Below, piece after piece: positions 13,101 to 28,100 of a stretch of DNA of 64,000 nucleotides. Source of the DNA: Tetranychus cinnabarinus (taxonomy: Eukaryota > Arthropoda > Arachnida > Trombidiformes > Tetranychidae). The notes beneath the pieces are model-generated. The model made no database searches. It saw only the letters and a program-made list of their open reading frames with translations, and was not told the DNA's origin. The position numbers were made by a program, and so were the translations under genes. The DNA is taken from NCBI GenBank assembly GCA_022266195.1, contig WHVY01000001.1:4960001-5024000 (forward strand), written 5' to 3'. Position 1 is the first letter of the stretch; every line of letters begins with the position of its first letter.

Positions 13101-16100
13101 ACTATTATATAATAGAAAAACTAGGAATTCAGGTTCCTAAGAAGATCGTGTTCTGTGTGTAATAGTGGGAATACAAGGCATTGGAAAAGGAGGAAAAGTA
13201 ATTTTATTTGATGTCGTTATGGTTTATTGTTGGATGATTCATAAATGCAAAAACTTGGACTTTCGAGTTAAGAGTTGCGACTTGATTGACTTTTAGGAGC
13301 ATAAGAACTGGACTCATTTAGGCAATTTTTATTTTTCTCATTTTGACAATTGTTTTTTTATTCATAACTCAAGACTTTTAAATGTGAATTTAATCTATTG
13401 TCCTCGGGTAACAAGAATTTTTGTTCAGTCATGATCGGAGGTCCACTTGTTTCTTGATCTTATTAATAATTTAAAATATCGATTTCTTTTTCATAGTGCC
13501 ATATTGGAATATTGGAAGCAGAAAAACTCAAACGACTCCGAGATAATAATTAATAGTTGGTGTAGAGATGCATTCATCAAAAATAGTATCTAAAATATGC
13601 CGATATTAAAGATAAAATAGATCCGGTTCAAGAAAAAGAAACAATGGCATCTGTTCGATCTGTTACGATTTCACAATCAGTTTATTGCTTAGAAAATCGT
13701 GAAACAATAGAACTTCATTGTTCATAATCATAGAAAATTTAAAGAATTTTATCTCCTATCCCGTACTTCAAATGCTCTACTATCGAGCTCCCTTACTAGA
13801 AAAGTATATAAACTATCAATCAAGCAACAGTTTACCAATCAATAACTTTTATTCAACTGTTTCTATTAAAAAAAGTGTTATTTATTCACTCAAATAATAG
13901 ATTGAACCATAATGTCAAGAATTACTTGTATTTTTGTTTTTTGTGTCTACCTCGTTATTGTTGCAGCCGATCCTGACAGACCAGGTAAATATTTGAAGCA
14001 TGATCGAACAGTAATCAACTGTGCTCGATACAAGAGAGAAGCCAATCAACATCAATGTGTACTCTCACCGTTCAACACCGAAGGCCCTTATTTCCTACCC
14101 GATGATCTTCAACGATCTGACATCACTGATGGTCAAAATGGTGTTAAGTATAGTCTAACGATCGCTTTAGTCAATTCAAATGACTGCTCTCCTTTAGAGA
14201 ACATGTTCGTTCATATTTGGCATGCTAGTGCTATTGGTGAATATTCAGGTGTTGGAAAAATGGGTCCTCCTCCTGGTCCAAATGGTCCAGCAGGAGAACA
14301 CGATTTCCGTGGACATGGAGGTTTTGGAGAGCCTGGTGAACCAAAGCAAACTGGAAAAGGCAGAGGTGGCCGTGGACCAAAGCCCCCACAGGAAGGTAGA
14401 GATGGCAATATGCCTCGACCTACACCAGTCAGTGATGAACGTTTCCTTCGAGGTTATCAAGTAACTGACCAAAATGGATTGGTAAACTTCAAAACTATTC
14501 TTCCAGGTTGGTATGCTGGTCGAGCTACCCACATTCACATTGAAGTCTATCCACGAAACACAACTGAACAAAGTGCCATCTCATATGTTGGCCAAATCTT
14601 CTTCCGAGAAGATCTACCAGAATCACTCAAGCTATTAGAACCATATTCAGAGAATCCAAATCGTATCACTCTAAATGAAGATGATGGTATCTACACTAAT
14701 GGTCATGGTAATGAAACTACTGCTAAACTTGAAGCTGTCGACTCATTATCATACAAAAGTACCATGATATTCGGTATCGATCCTGATGCTCACACTAAAT
14801 CTCAACTTTGATCAAATATGAAACGTTTAAAAGGTAATGATGAATGATTAGGTCCAGGCTAATTGATACTAAATTTAATTCCAATATAACAATTTTCGAC
14901 TAAGCTGTATTTGCGCAACAAAGATAAAAATAAAATTTTATTGCACTTAAGAAAAGCACTTCTTTTACATGAAAAGTTTTTCAATCTACACTTTTTATTC
15001 AATAATAAACGAAATATGCTTGATGGCTTGATATTAATAATTTATGTAATCAATTTATGAAAATAAGTCCAATGAATCGACTATGCATTAATTTCACTGT
15101 TGATGTGCTATCAATTCTTTGAACTCATTAGATTAACTGTTCTTATAAGTCTAACTAACGGCATGATTTTCATCAACAAAAATTGAATCCTTCATAAGCT
15201 TTGAAGACAACTCGTTCTTTATAAAAGTTACGTGGAAACACTCATTATTAATCAAATGTAGCCAATTAAAAACATTAAATCGTCTAGATTTCAATTCAAG
15301 GTAAATGCAATAAAAAGCATAATAGAAATGATTTATCACCAATAAATCAAGAGAAAGATCATAACATGAAAATATTTGTACAACATTTACTCTAGTCGCT
15401 GTTAAACGAATAAAAATTGTAATTTGAAAAATACCTTCAAGACATTATAATTTGAATAGTAAAATTTGGGTTTGGTTAAATCTGATATACTTTTAATGAT
15501 TGACAATAAATGATCAAATCTTTTTGTTTCAAACATTCATCCATTACAAAGCTACAAGCATTCATTGCACTGCAACAATGCTTTGGTCAATTATGATATC
15601 ATTAAATAATGAAAAATGAAGATCAACTCAGGTAAAGTATAACAATAGCATAAATTAATAGCATCTAATAATGAGATTAGTTGGTTTTTTATTGAAAACC
15701 GTTTCATTTCATATTGTTTACTAGGTTGGGCTCAGTAAATATTTTGCATAGGCTTGGCTATTAAAACTAATTAATTAACTTTAACCAAGCCTGTTCAATA
15801 ATTTAATACAATTGTCATCGCGATTACAACAAGCGCTGAAACAGTGAACACACGCCTTGTAAAACGGTAACTGACAAGTCATTCAACTTTTCAAGTAAAC
15901 CTTTAACTTAATCCTTGACTGGTTCAACAAGTAGCAGGTAACAATTACATTATCAACATTAAATGATCAAAATGAAAATCATTGTGTTAATATTTTGTTC
16001 ACTGAATAGCAAACACTGTTTAATAGAAACACCAAAATGGTTAACAAGACGAAACCCTTGAGCAAATTCAATTTCAACATTAACAGAAAAGTTACCTTTT

Positions 16101-19100
16101 TTTCCCGGTAAAAATAAACACCAATTTAGGTAGAATTCTTGTTTTCTCAGTTGAATAAATAGTTGTGATGGAAGATGAATTTAATGAAAATTGGTAAAAA
16201 ATTATAATTGATATTTTGCTCAAGAAAAATCATTATTCATAATATGGCTTCAAGTATTGGTTTAAGATGAAGGCACTAAAGATTGTTGATTCCAGAGGGT
16301 AAAAGCCATTGGGCAGTTAATGGTAACTATTAGCTAATGACATTTACACGTAGGTTTACATTATCAATGATAAATTGTCTATTTAATCGGAAAAATGTAA
16401 ATTGTATTAATTTTCATGGAATTTAACAGAAAAAAATTGCAAATTAACATCAAGTTTCTTGATAATTATCAAACATTCGATTGATAAATGACATGAAATC
16501 AAGAAACTGAACCTATTTGAATCGCTGTTCATGATGTCAACATTAACGAGCTATTACAGCGTATTAACTCATAACAGTTCACTGAGTTTAACGATTCCTC
16601 AAGAAGCAATGAAACTGAACTTTCCATAAAAATTGAAGTTCAAGTTCAACCTTTTTCAAAGTTTATCTTGAAGCATCTAAAGTTATCAAATTGATAATAT
16701 TTATCGCTGTTTGCGGTCAATTTACACAAAAAGCCTATCAATGGCATAACTGTTTGAGGTCAATAAATTTTACTACAGATTTCGGGCCAACTCTTTGAAT
16801 GATCTTTTAAACTTGAAATTCATTCAGTATAATAAATCGATAGAATGTCGGATCTGCAAAATAACTTCACTCGATCCACTCAACTAAGCATCAGAATATC
16901 GTGATTATTTGGATTTTCAATAGACTTTTAGAACTAATAAAACTTCTTAAAGTTTAAAATAAAATGAAACTGTAAAAAGGCATAAAAAGTTATTCTTGGG
17001 TAGACATGGAATAATCGAAAATCTTAATCTAAATTCAATGTAATTAAGTCATGGTTAGTATATTTTGCGTTCTGATGAAATAATTGACTGTCAAACTGTT
17101 GATAATTACGTGACAGGTTGTTTAAACAGGGTAAAAAGATATCAAGGTGAATAGGAGTTGAGAGGGAATAATAATGATAATTACTTGGCATTAAATTGAA
17201 GCCTTAGATCTTCGTAACAAGTTTCCGTTTGTCCTGTTCGATGAAGATAATTACTTTGAGCACAATGATGATTATGGTCCAATGATGTTGAAAAATATGC
17301 TTCTCTGATAACCATTTTCATATCCTCGGGACATTCAAGGGTAAACTTTTTTTCCTCTGGAATTGGTATGCATTTGGTTTGGGTTAATTCATCTTTATCT
17401 GTGTATAAAGGAAAACAAAGAGTTGGTGAGTAAAGTAAAGCAAAAAAAACACAATTAATTGTGATTTATTGATGAAAAATGGCATTTCAGATGATGACAG
17501 GGAACATGGGAAAAGGTTGAAAATAATTATAGATAATTATTGATAATTGGATCACTAAAATGCTTCTAGAGTTTCAATGTTTTCAAGTTATAAAGCAACA
17601 CTAAACTTGTCAAAATGTACGCATAACTTGCAGGTTAACTGTGACTCAAAGTCGAGTATAAATGTGAAAATTGAACAGGTAATTGATGAATGTTGTAGTT
17701 TACATGAAATTAAAACTGACAACTTTATTTTTACCTTTTACCTTCTGTTGAAGGGTGAAGATTGCAATTGACAAAATTCATCAAGTATAACTTAATTGGA
17801 CAATGAAACGATTACTAATGAATAATCACATTCATCATGGGTTACTTTTCATGATAACTATCATGTTGATGGTTGAATGACGTGATTTTTCATTCAACCT
17901 GACCATGTCAAGTAATACTTTGGTTGACACCAGAAAATCTCGAAATGGTTTAAGAAACTCAAGTCAATGTTGATGAACAATTGTTGTCATCAAATGTCAA
18001 CTTGTTGAATGACTTACATCGTCATTAGATCGTCATTTAAATTGTGACTCTAATCATCATCTAGTTTTGGTCATCAAAAGAGATTTATTATTAAACATAA
18101 ACTAGATAATAGTTTATTATTGTCCAATGAATGGTGATGATGGAAAGGGAAAGATCAGGATTAAAGTTAATTGAAGGTTTGAGCTGAAGTTGGATGAAAA
18201 GTTGGCTTTTTCAGGTTCATGTAATGAACAGTTTTTCTTCATCAGATTTTGTTGGGCGAGAAAAAAATATCACAATATAATGATAACTAGATTCACCAAT
18301 GAATAATGAATAACATGAAAATGCTTAAGATAATGTTTGCTTTGAATTTATTGCTTTAATCGATCGTTCACTGTCCAATGTAATTATCATTATGTTATTG
18401 CTTCGGGCATTAATTATCAACCTTTTAATTTGGTAAGTGATAAAAGTACAATCAAAGGAGAGCATTGGACACATTAATCAGTTTAATAAAACATTGTTAA
18501 TTAATAGACTATCAAGTATCGGTTTAATTGAATTTTGCAGAGTTTGAAGTTGTTTGTAAAAGTTTATCAAAAGCTAAACTGACACGATAATTGGAGCTGT
18601 TATTTGCTCTCAAATCCAATTAACATTGATCATCTTGATTAACTTTTTTCAATTAATAGCCAATCAAATAGAAAGGTTAAACAAGTTGCAATCAAAAACA
18701 CTAATCATCAGTAATTGTAACTTTTAAATGATCAATTCGATGAAACTACAATCAACCCTTTAACTGGGAATAATTTTTCATACTTTGATTGTTATTATTT
18801 GATCATCAATTTACTCAATGCATCTGTTTTTGGTGCAATTAATTTACTGTCATTTTGTCCAGATGAAGTTGACTTCAGTCAAACTCAGACTCTGAATACT
18901 TGAGCTTTTGATGGTCAAAGGTTTCAAGTAGTTTAAAGTGGTTACCATTATTAGTGAATGTCAAAATTGATCATCTAATTGAGTTAACAAATTAATGATG
19001 ATTCTATCATATTTTTGCTCAATTATGTTACTGGGATCATTTATGTGGCTTGCCAATTGCTACTACAGAAAGTAAATGAAACCGGTAACATTGAATTTAA

Positions 19101-22100
19101 TTGGGAAAACAATCAGCAAACTTTTACTGCGTAGGAAGTAGATGAACATGAATTCAAGTTCAACTATCCCAACAAGTTAATCTTGATTGTTAACATTTAC
19201 ATGAACAGTGAATCATCTTTCAAGTTTATTCTTTCATTCAATTCCTTCTGTATCATGATAAATTCGTTGAGTTTTCTTTCCTTATCATCTTTGAATTTCT
19301 CATGAAAATGCAAAAATGTTTCTTTCAAAATGAAATTCTCAAAATGTAAATGGATATTTTGGATGAAAAATAGATGATTCGTTTTCAAATCTGAAGATTT
19401 TCATCCTTTTTTCCATTAGACTTTTTCATTTTCTCAATCTTTTCCTTTATTCTTTCATTGATTGGATAACTTTATCAGGTCGCAAAGTATAACAAATTTA
19501 AATTGTTCAACAATGAACAATTGAAGACAACCTGATAATGATGGAAATATAAATGCACATATTTTTGCTCATTAATTCATGAATAACAAGCATTTGGTGA
19601 AATCGCAAAGAAATAATAATCTAAGAGATCATTATCAAGTCATTGTAAGTGATTTTCATTTTAAATCAACATTGAAATGAAAAAATGATTCAAATGAGCT
19701 GAAATCAATTGATGAATAAGCTGCTGGTAACAATGAAGACTCAAATCAGAATACAAATTATAAGGTTGAAAATGTTTTCACAAACGGTTAGTTTTGTTGC
19801 GTGAAATTTTCAATGAATTTGTCTTGAATTATTACTTTTGAGCAAAAATTTTTCTTGATCAATCATAAGTAAAGGAACCATAAATTGGATAATATCAGCT
19901 TTACCTGAACAAGAAAACAAAACAAAACCGATTGAAGAAAAATAAAGAAGCCAATGATTAAAGGTTTATTTGACCAGCATTTATGTATAAATGTAAATTC
20001 AGAAAATAGATAAACAAATGGTAAATAATTGCTGTTGAAAGATGAACATTAACTAATGAAAAGTATCGATAGTGAGTTGATTGTAAATTGATTGCTTCCT
20101 GGAATTGGTGAAAGTAAAGGTAATAGAGGAGAAAATTGTTCATTTTATGTTGATCAAAATGATAATATTGTTGGTTTCTTTTTGTGTCCTAAAGGGTTAG
20201 GTTGGGCAATTGATTAGAAAAAGTTTATGATTAAGTGAAGAGGAAGGCAGAAAATGTTGATGATGGCGATGATAGGGATGATGAAGATGATGGAAATGAA
20301 ATCTCTCTCCATTACCATTACAATCATAGTAAACACAGTCTTTACAATTGGTTGAAAATGGCTTAAAAAAGGTAAACCTAGTTGGAAGATGGGGTGAGAT
20401 GATGATAGAGGAGAGTGGAGATGAGGATGCTCAGGGTGTGGTAAATGTATGAGGTTGGGATAGAGGCCCAAAGTTCTGAAGGGAAAATGTAATAAGAGAA
20501 GGAAAAGATGATGAGGTTTGTGGAGGATAAGTTAGTCAATAAAGAAGAGGAATCTTGGGTTAAGATGAGAGTTTACGGTGTGATGTCTCATACATTAAAT
20601 TAACTGCTCATTGAAAATTAAAGATAAGATGGGAAGAGAGGGAGAGATGAAAAGGATGGGAACTGTTGGATGATAATGATAGGGATCACTGGAATGGTCA
20701 GTAATCAATGGTTAAGTGGACGTTGGTTTACTTTTTTTTACTCTTCAATGTGACAAAAGCACAAAATTTACCTCAAATTGTTCATTGAAAGGTCGATTGA
20801 AACGCCGAGTCAAATCATTCAACATTAACCATTACGCTTCACTTGGGAAATTTTTCATTTTTTTTGTTTTCTTCTCCATTCTCGCCATTTTGCGGATAAT
20901 TTACACTGATGACCGGAAACAGGAAATATTTTTCATCATTAACAGATTAAACAGATAACATTTACATGCATATTCATAATGTTTAATATAAACATCTCTG
21001 TGAATTGAATAACTAAAAGGTAATAGATGAGTGGTTATGACAAAACAAATTCACTCAAGGTAATTACACAGGTAAAAGGAAACAGGATTATGTGAGAATC
21101 AAAATATTCAATTGTTTCAACGTTTTACTCTTTCTGTAAATGACGTTAATAAATCAAAATTTGTACTTTTCCAGGTTGGAAGAGTGTAAACCATTGGGAG
21201 TGAAGAAGCGCAAACACTTTTCTTGGTAGCAATTAAGCACCTTAAGCTATTATTAAATCAACTTTTAGTTGTAATATCAGGAGAAGAGGATTTTTTGGGT
21301 TAACTCAAGTTGTTCCAGATTATTTCATCAAATAATCAACTTAATCAAAGCATAAACATTATTAAACTTGTTTGAGCATCTGAATGCAACAAGACTTTTT
21401 TTGTACAAAAAAAGGTCAAAATGAACAAAGGAAGATGTTAATGATAATGATGAGAGAAGAAACACATTTCAAGCGTTATTTCCTGTCTATGGGCTTTTTA
21501 AATGTACCCATGTGTGAGATACAATTAACATTGGTGTAAAAGTATTTTTCAGGTAAACTGGAAAGTGTAAAAGAAACATTTGAATAACTTTTGGTAAACA
21601 TCATTTTAACCAAATAAAGGTTATATCATGGTTGCTATTAATGGGTTTGAAATGAAAATTTCAATTGTTGGGGTGATGTTAAATCTTACCTGAATTTATT
21701 GCTCGAGAAAAGGTGAAAACTTTTACTCTGATATTTGTTTTCAGATTGACGAGCAAACAGAAACAATTTGTTGTCATTTTTAACCATTGTAAGCAAAAAT
21801 TGTATTAAATTTAGCATCACTTTTCATCCTTCTTTTGTTTTCATCCTCTCTTCCTGACTCATTCACCTCATCCTTGTTTTGACTCTTTCACTCAAATATA
21901 AAACTTTCAACTATTTCAATCAATCTTATTGCAGATATGCTTCGGTAAACCTTCTTCCTCTTTCACTTTCATGATTATCATCCGAGAAAACCTTCCATAG
22001 TTTCAATTGTCTTCCATCATCTTCTCAGTCATCCTCAACTTACTCTTTCAAATGAAAACATTTTGTTACCATTTTCCTTCAGAGGAATATTGTTTTCTTT

Positions 22101-25100
22101 TCTTCTTTTTCGCCGTCCATTACTTTTGATAGATTTGCTGTTATGCCTTGACTCTGAACCTTTACTTGACTCATGTTGAGCTTCCTTTGGATATCTCTGA
22201 ATCACTATCATAATTGGTAAAAATGTATTGCTCTCAACCTTCATTTCAATGATTTTCCTTCTTCTCCATGTTTACGCTTATTCTACTTTCTTGTCACCTT
22301 AATATTTTCTCTTCACCTCCCATCATCATCTCACTTTTGGTTGAAGACAAATAAAGATAAAATATTGGCCTGGAAAATGATGTTACATGGTTGCTCCATT
22401 GCTTTTCCTTTGCCTAGATTAGCATTATCTTCTTTGTTATCGTTTTCAACTTTGGCACCAGACAATGTTGATAATGGCTTTTTCAACATCAAACTTCATG
22501 ATAGATGTCAATGACAACCTCAGCCAACTCAACCGTTTAAACACTTAAACATCAACACAGGCAAAAGTATATAAAAGCTGAATTTTCAACATTTCAGCTC
22601 CAATTGAAAAAATTTACGTAAAGTAAATATGAGTGACACTTTCCTAGCTTCAACGGTGCAATAAGTTTCACATGAAAAAATGAAAGCCATTACCATTAAA
22701 ATAATGATCACAAAAATGAGATTGGAATTCAAATTGAATTTGGTTAATTAAACATCGCATCAACATTGAGATGCTTATCGATTGAACCATTTAAACCTTA
22801 AAACAATAAACATTGAGTTATAACGGTTGACAAATATAAACAAATCACAGTAAAAGTAGGTTACACATTGACTCAAATATAGCAAAAATTGGTTAAACAA
22901 GTTGCCAACAACTTTTGAAATGATCAGAATCAATAAAGTCTAAAATCTAAACAAATTGACACTTGATTATCAACATCATCGAGCCAACAAGTAACGCTCA
23001 GAACCAATGGAAATTTTCAACACAAAAATGTCAATAAATCGTTTCCGTTTACCATGAAAAATGCAATTTAACCTTGTTAAAAGTTTACTTCAATTAAATA
23101 ATAATTAAATTAAGTTTAATCATTTTCCTTGTTATAAAACTGTAAACAACAATTTCCCTCTCAATTTGAATAATATTTTCAAGTTTTAGTCTTAAGTATT
23201 AAACAATTGACAGGGAAATTCAGAACCAATGATTCAACCAATCAAATGGTAAATTAATAAATTATAATTTTCATTGGAAACGCAAACTTGAAGTTACTCT
23301 TGCTAATTACACGGTGAAATTATGAATTTGCATAGTTTCCCTGTTTCATGGGAGGTTCATCTATTCAACTCTCATTTGAATCCCATCATAACTGTCAAAT
23401 TAAGGCTAATCCATCATAAATTGTTTTTTAAAAGTACACATTTTTGGTAGGAAAAGTTGACTAGAAATGAAAAAGGTTTAACTCTCATCATTTACAATTT
23501 TGGAGGTTAGTTAGCATTATAGCCTGAAAGTTGAATAATCAAGTTAATGCCTTCGATGGGGCAACCCATGAAGATAACAGTCAATATACAGTTTTAATAA
23601 TATTTGATTGGAGGTTGGATTCAGAGCTCATTTAAATTTAATTATTGATAGTTTGATGTCAATCAAGTTGACAGTTGCTTTTGACTAAACATTGAAACTT
23701 TTGAAACTTCAAACTTTTGTTTCATTAAGAGAAATATGAATCAACATGAAAAATTGACTAATTACTTAGGATTTATTGTTGGTTAATTGTAAATAACATT
23801 TTGCCAATCAACAAGATATAATGGCTTTTGAAAAGTTATTGTTCTATTTGTTTCACCTGATGATCATTTGAAAGGATAAACGGTTGAACTAAATGATGAA
23901 CTTTAACTGACCAGAAGTACTGCAATCTGATTATTATCATTCATCATTTGTCAATGATGAATCGTTTTCATGATATCGGGTTACAACGAGAGAAAGGTTG
24001 GAAAAGAATGAAAAAATGAAATGTTTTATTGATTGCAATATCAGTAGACCTACCGAGTTGCTTAATATTGTTATCAAATGGTTAGGGAAAAAAAGATGAT
24101 CTGAATTAATAGAAAGGTAAAAATCGTAGATAACTGAATGGGTTAATGATATACTTCAAAGTCCATCAAAAGAAACAATCATTACCAAATAATAATCAAA
24201 TTCAATTATTATTATCATTACTATTATTAGAGGAAACTTTTGACGCTCCTGGTTATATGTTAAGTATCATTACATGATTGGATTATCGTTTGGCCTAAAA
24301 TTATTACACTTAAAAGACAATCATTGGTATTAACTGGAAACTTTTGAAAGCTATGAGAACAAGTTTTTTATAACAGATTGATTGGAATTTCATGGAATCA
24401 TCAAAAGCAATCCATACAATATATCAAGTCAAAACATCAAATTTTAGCGCTCAAATTGTGGCCAAACTTAGCTGTTAAGAAAATTTTGACGTAGCATGAA
24501 ACCATGATCAAACACGAAAAATAGTCAGAACTTCAGCCTTCTGAGAAATTCGTGTAAATAAGTAAAGTAAAGCAAAGGTTAGCAAAGGTTGTGAGCGGTC
24601 TAGCGATATTGAGCTCATATTCCAGTTCATATTTAAGTTCAATGTGCTGAAAATTCTGGCATTTGATAAAAAAGGAGTAATCTTGTGACCAAGTGGAAAT
24701 CAAAATTCCAAGTGAATTATCACTAAATTTTTCATTTTTGCTTGGAAAAAAGGCGATAATAAAGACAGAACAATGAGAATAAATGAAAATAAATTAGATA
24801 AGTTTGGTGAACAATTACTTAACAGATTGGTTTCAGAGATTTTAATTTTTCCGATAAAAGCTTTTTTTTAAAATAACAATAACCAGGACACAGCAACAGA
24901 TTGTGAAGCAACGATATGATTGAACAAACGATCTAGAGTCTATTCAATTTAGTGCTGTTGATCAAGTTGCGACTAGTTAAGTGAAACAAAACAGCAATAT
25001 ATTAATACTTACTGAATCAATTGATTGTTATTTGAGTATTAATCAACTGTTTTTACAATGAAGTACTCGATTGGACTCATCTTTATGATTACATGTGAGT

Positions 25101-28100
25101 TGCATATTTTTCTGGAAGTTCACGAATTTTAATATCTTTTTCAATTTTACTTTGTTACAGTGATCAATGTGTCAATATGCTCATCAATGCGAGAATTGGA
25201 CTTTATAAAAAGTTTATATCCTTATACCGGTATACCAAAGCCGATATTCATTACCCTTGTAAACAGGCGAATTTACCAATTGAATTCTGAGTGCAAAAAT
25301 GAAACACTCTCAGATGCAACCAAAGCCTTTTGTGAATCTACGGATAAATCATTATCGCTACTCGTCAATTGGGCCACTTCAAAGGGTACAAAAGGCAATA
25401 ATCAAACGGTTGTTAGTTTGCGTGATGAAGAAAGCCTTGATCTGTTTGAATTTTACGAACAAACTGTGGAGATTTTGAATAAAGTTTATCACATTTGAAC
25501 ATTGCTAGTGTTGATGATTACAGCACAAACTCATTGGCTTCAATCGATATTTATCACTTCCCGAAAAATAAATTTCAAGCTTTGATTGATGCTTATATTG
25601 GTGACATTATCTTGGTTTGTGATTACGAAGAATCAAATGGAAATTCCAAACGAATTAATATGGAGATTTTCGACAGTCTAATCTCGTTATCCAAAGAAGT
25701 ACAAAATCTCAGTGGTAATTATTGGATTGATCAACATATTGCACTTCGAGCACTGGATCAATGTTTGAAGCGATTCGCTATCTTGATAAAGCTTTTCAGA
25801 CGAGATTTCCTTAAAAATTGAAGACAATTTTGAAGCTTGTCTCTAAAGTAAATACATCAATGAATTAAATGCAAAACTAACTTTAATGTGAAAATCTATT
25901 CATTTTTAAATCACTTTGACTCTAACTTTTGATTCAAATAACATCTGTCGATATGTTCATCATTTATTCAGCAGTCACTTGTTTGGACGATTTCTGTCGA
26001 TGCTTTGTTGGTTGGAATTTTAATATTTAATCTAAAGATTCTAATCAAAGGTTGAGTTATAGTTGTTTTAATACATTCAACTTGATAATTCAAAAAAGCA
26101 AAAAAAAAACAATCAAAATGAATTATTGATATTAATAAGAACTGATAACTGTATCAATTTATCATTTTTCACAGTCGATGAACTTTTTTCATTTAAAAAA
26201 TTGGATTATCCTTAATGATAGGAATAATTACAATTGCTGATGCTCTCAAGTTGCCAGATTCTGTGGAATTATTGAATTGATATCATTTTTTGGGTCATAA
26301 CCTGATTTTATTCAACTTTATATTGATGATGTTAAGTCTTACCAAAATTTCAAAATTAAATTGTTACAGCTTCTTAACCTTTCAAATATTGGATTAAGTT
26401 TAAGATGTTACAGATTCAGAAATTATTGATTTAAATTGTTCATCAATGGTTCACTACTTGAGCTATTGGAATAACAGTTAACGTCTTTTTTTATTGTTTT
26501 ACCAGATTATGAGTAATGTAAGTTTTAATGAAATTCAAGGGAAAAAGTTTCATGTGAAGCTGTGCGAAATGAATTGATCTTGTTTTCATTCATAAAGTTA
26601 ATCGGATTATTTTTCACATTACATCAACGGAGCAAATGTAAACCTCCCAGGATAAAAGCCTAATCATCATTAAAGTTGAGCCAAAAATAAATGTGAAGTT
26701 TGGATGGAAAACATAAGAAAACAAGAAAAAAGCTGAAAGTTTCAAATTGTCATGATGACCAAGCTCATTGATATATTTAATTAGCCGCGAATACGAAGAC
26801 AGATTGAATGGCGAAACATAATCAATGGACATTAAATCATGTTATAAAGAGCAACAAAATGAATGGGAATTCAGGGTTTTCAACAAAAGGGGTTAAATTG
26901 AGTTGTGAGGGACAATTTCAACTGTAACTAGACATTTATTTATGATCATTTCATTCATGAGAGTTGCTCTTTTCATGGAGAGTCTTTTTATTCATGAGAG
27001 GAGGAGAAATGTTGTGACTCATTCAACACAAGGTTCAAATAATCAGCATAATAAGCAATAACAGTAAAGAGATGGTAATAAGATGAAAGGAAACGGAAGA
27101 AAAGTGTTTCAACCATTTCAGCACTTATCTCACTCTTCGTGATGGTCAAGTGTCATTTAACTGGACAAGAATAATGAACTAGGAGAAAAAATGTTTCATA
27201 AGTAAATAAGGTTATCAATTGAATACAGATTTAGCAGAGTTACAAGGTTAATGATGATAATATTTCCGATATTTTTGTGCAACATTTTGCTCATTGTTGA
27301 AGATTAGTTTTACCTTTTTATTACCACCTTTAGATGGTGCGTGATATGAAATAATTTGACCATTCAAGCAAATTGCTTTCAACATCTTCTCACAGGTTCC
27401 TCTGTTAATCTATTTTTTGTACTCATCATTTGAGGATAAAATATTAAAGTTAACCGGCATCTTATTAACTTGATTAATTCATGGAGAAAAAGAATGTAAA
27501 TCAAAAGATAATTAAAGTTAAATATCAAGTAATTAGAGTCATTTTGTGTGAACATTGCATTAATTAACAATCAACAAGTTTACAATTATTCTCAACTCAG
27601 ATTCTCATGTTATTTTGATTCTATTTTAGATGCAATTGTTAATTGTCAAACATCTTTTTTTGCGTTTCCGAACAATCAAGGTTTTCAAAATGTTTACATG
27701 ATTTTATTGTCATAAGTTGATACTAAATGGCTACAATGTTTATTGTTAATAAGGTTATGATTAGGGTAAGCAATCAAGGTTAATCTGAAGTAAAAGGTAA
27801 ACAATGGAAACCTTGGTGAAAGATAACAAAACAATCACTGAATAATGATACTAATGTAACGATTCAATGATATGAAATATGAAATGTAATTACATGTTTA
27901 AATCATGTTAAATGGTCAAATTAAATTAATTGTAATAACTGTAAAGTTGAATGTTTTTTATTTGCCAAAACAATTGTTAATTGGTTCGTGAAACAGATTA
28001 GTGGGTTTAATTGTGAAAAGACACGTTTTATCAATTGTAACGGTAGTTTACAATTGAATTATCATTTGAAGTTTTTTTTAAAGTTGTGTGATAAACAATT

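Larger units (their letters stand above)
11187..17184 (-). other. Receptor intron 2, hosts the dioxygenase gene
   Basis: A 6-kb intron splitting the SUEL domain. Besides the nested dioxygenase at 13912-14811 on the opposite strand, I found no coding frame and no recognised repeat in it; short frames are A/T-rich noise. Confidence 0.55.

Noticed and set aside
19905..20030. Signal-peptide-like reading of the T-rich tract on the minus strand
   Set aside because: Hydrophobic in one frame, but no in-frame ATG precedes it, the phase does not fit the SUEL exon, and the exon at 34757-34940 does fit. Better explained as a polypyrimidine tract.
20214..20471. 85-codon minus-strand frame
   Set aside because: Low-complexity product of a GA/TC-biased block; no splice or start context.
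22035..22244. Ser/Lys/Arg-rich 69-codon minus-strand frame
   Set aside because: No domain, no splice context, and inside the pyrimidine-biased receptor intron.
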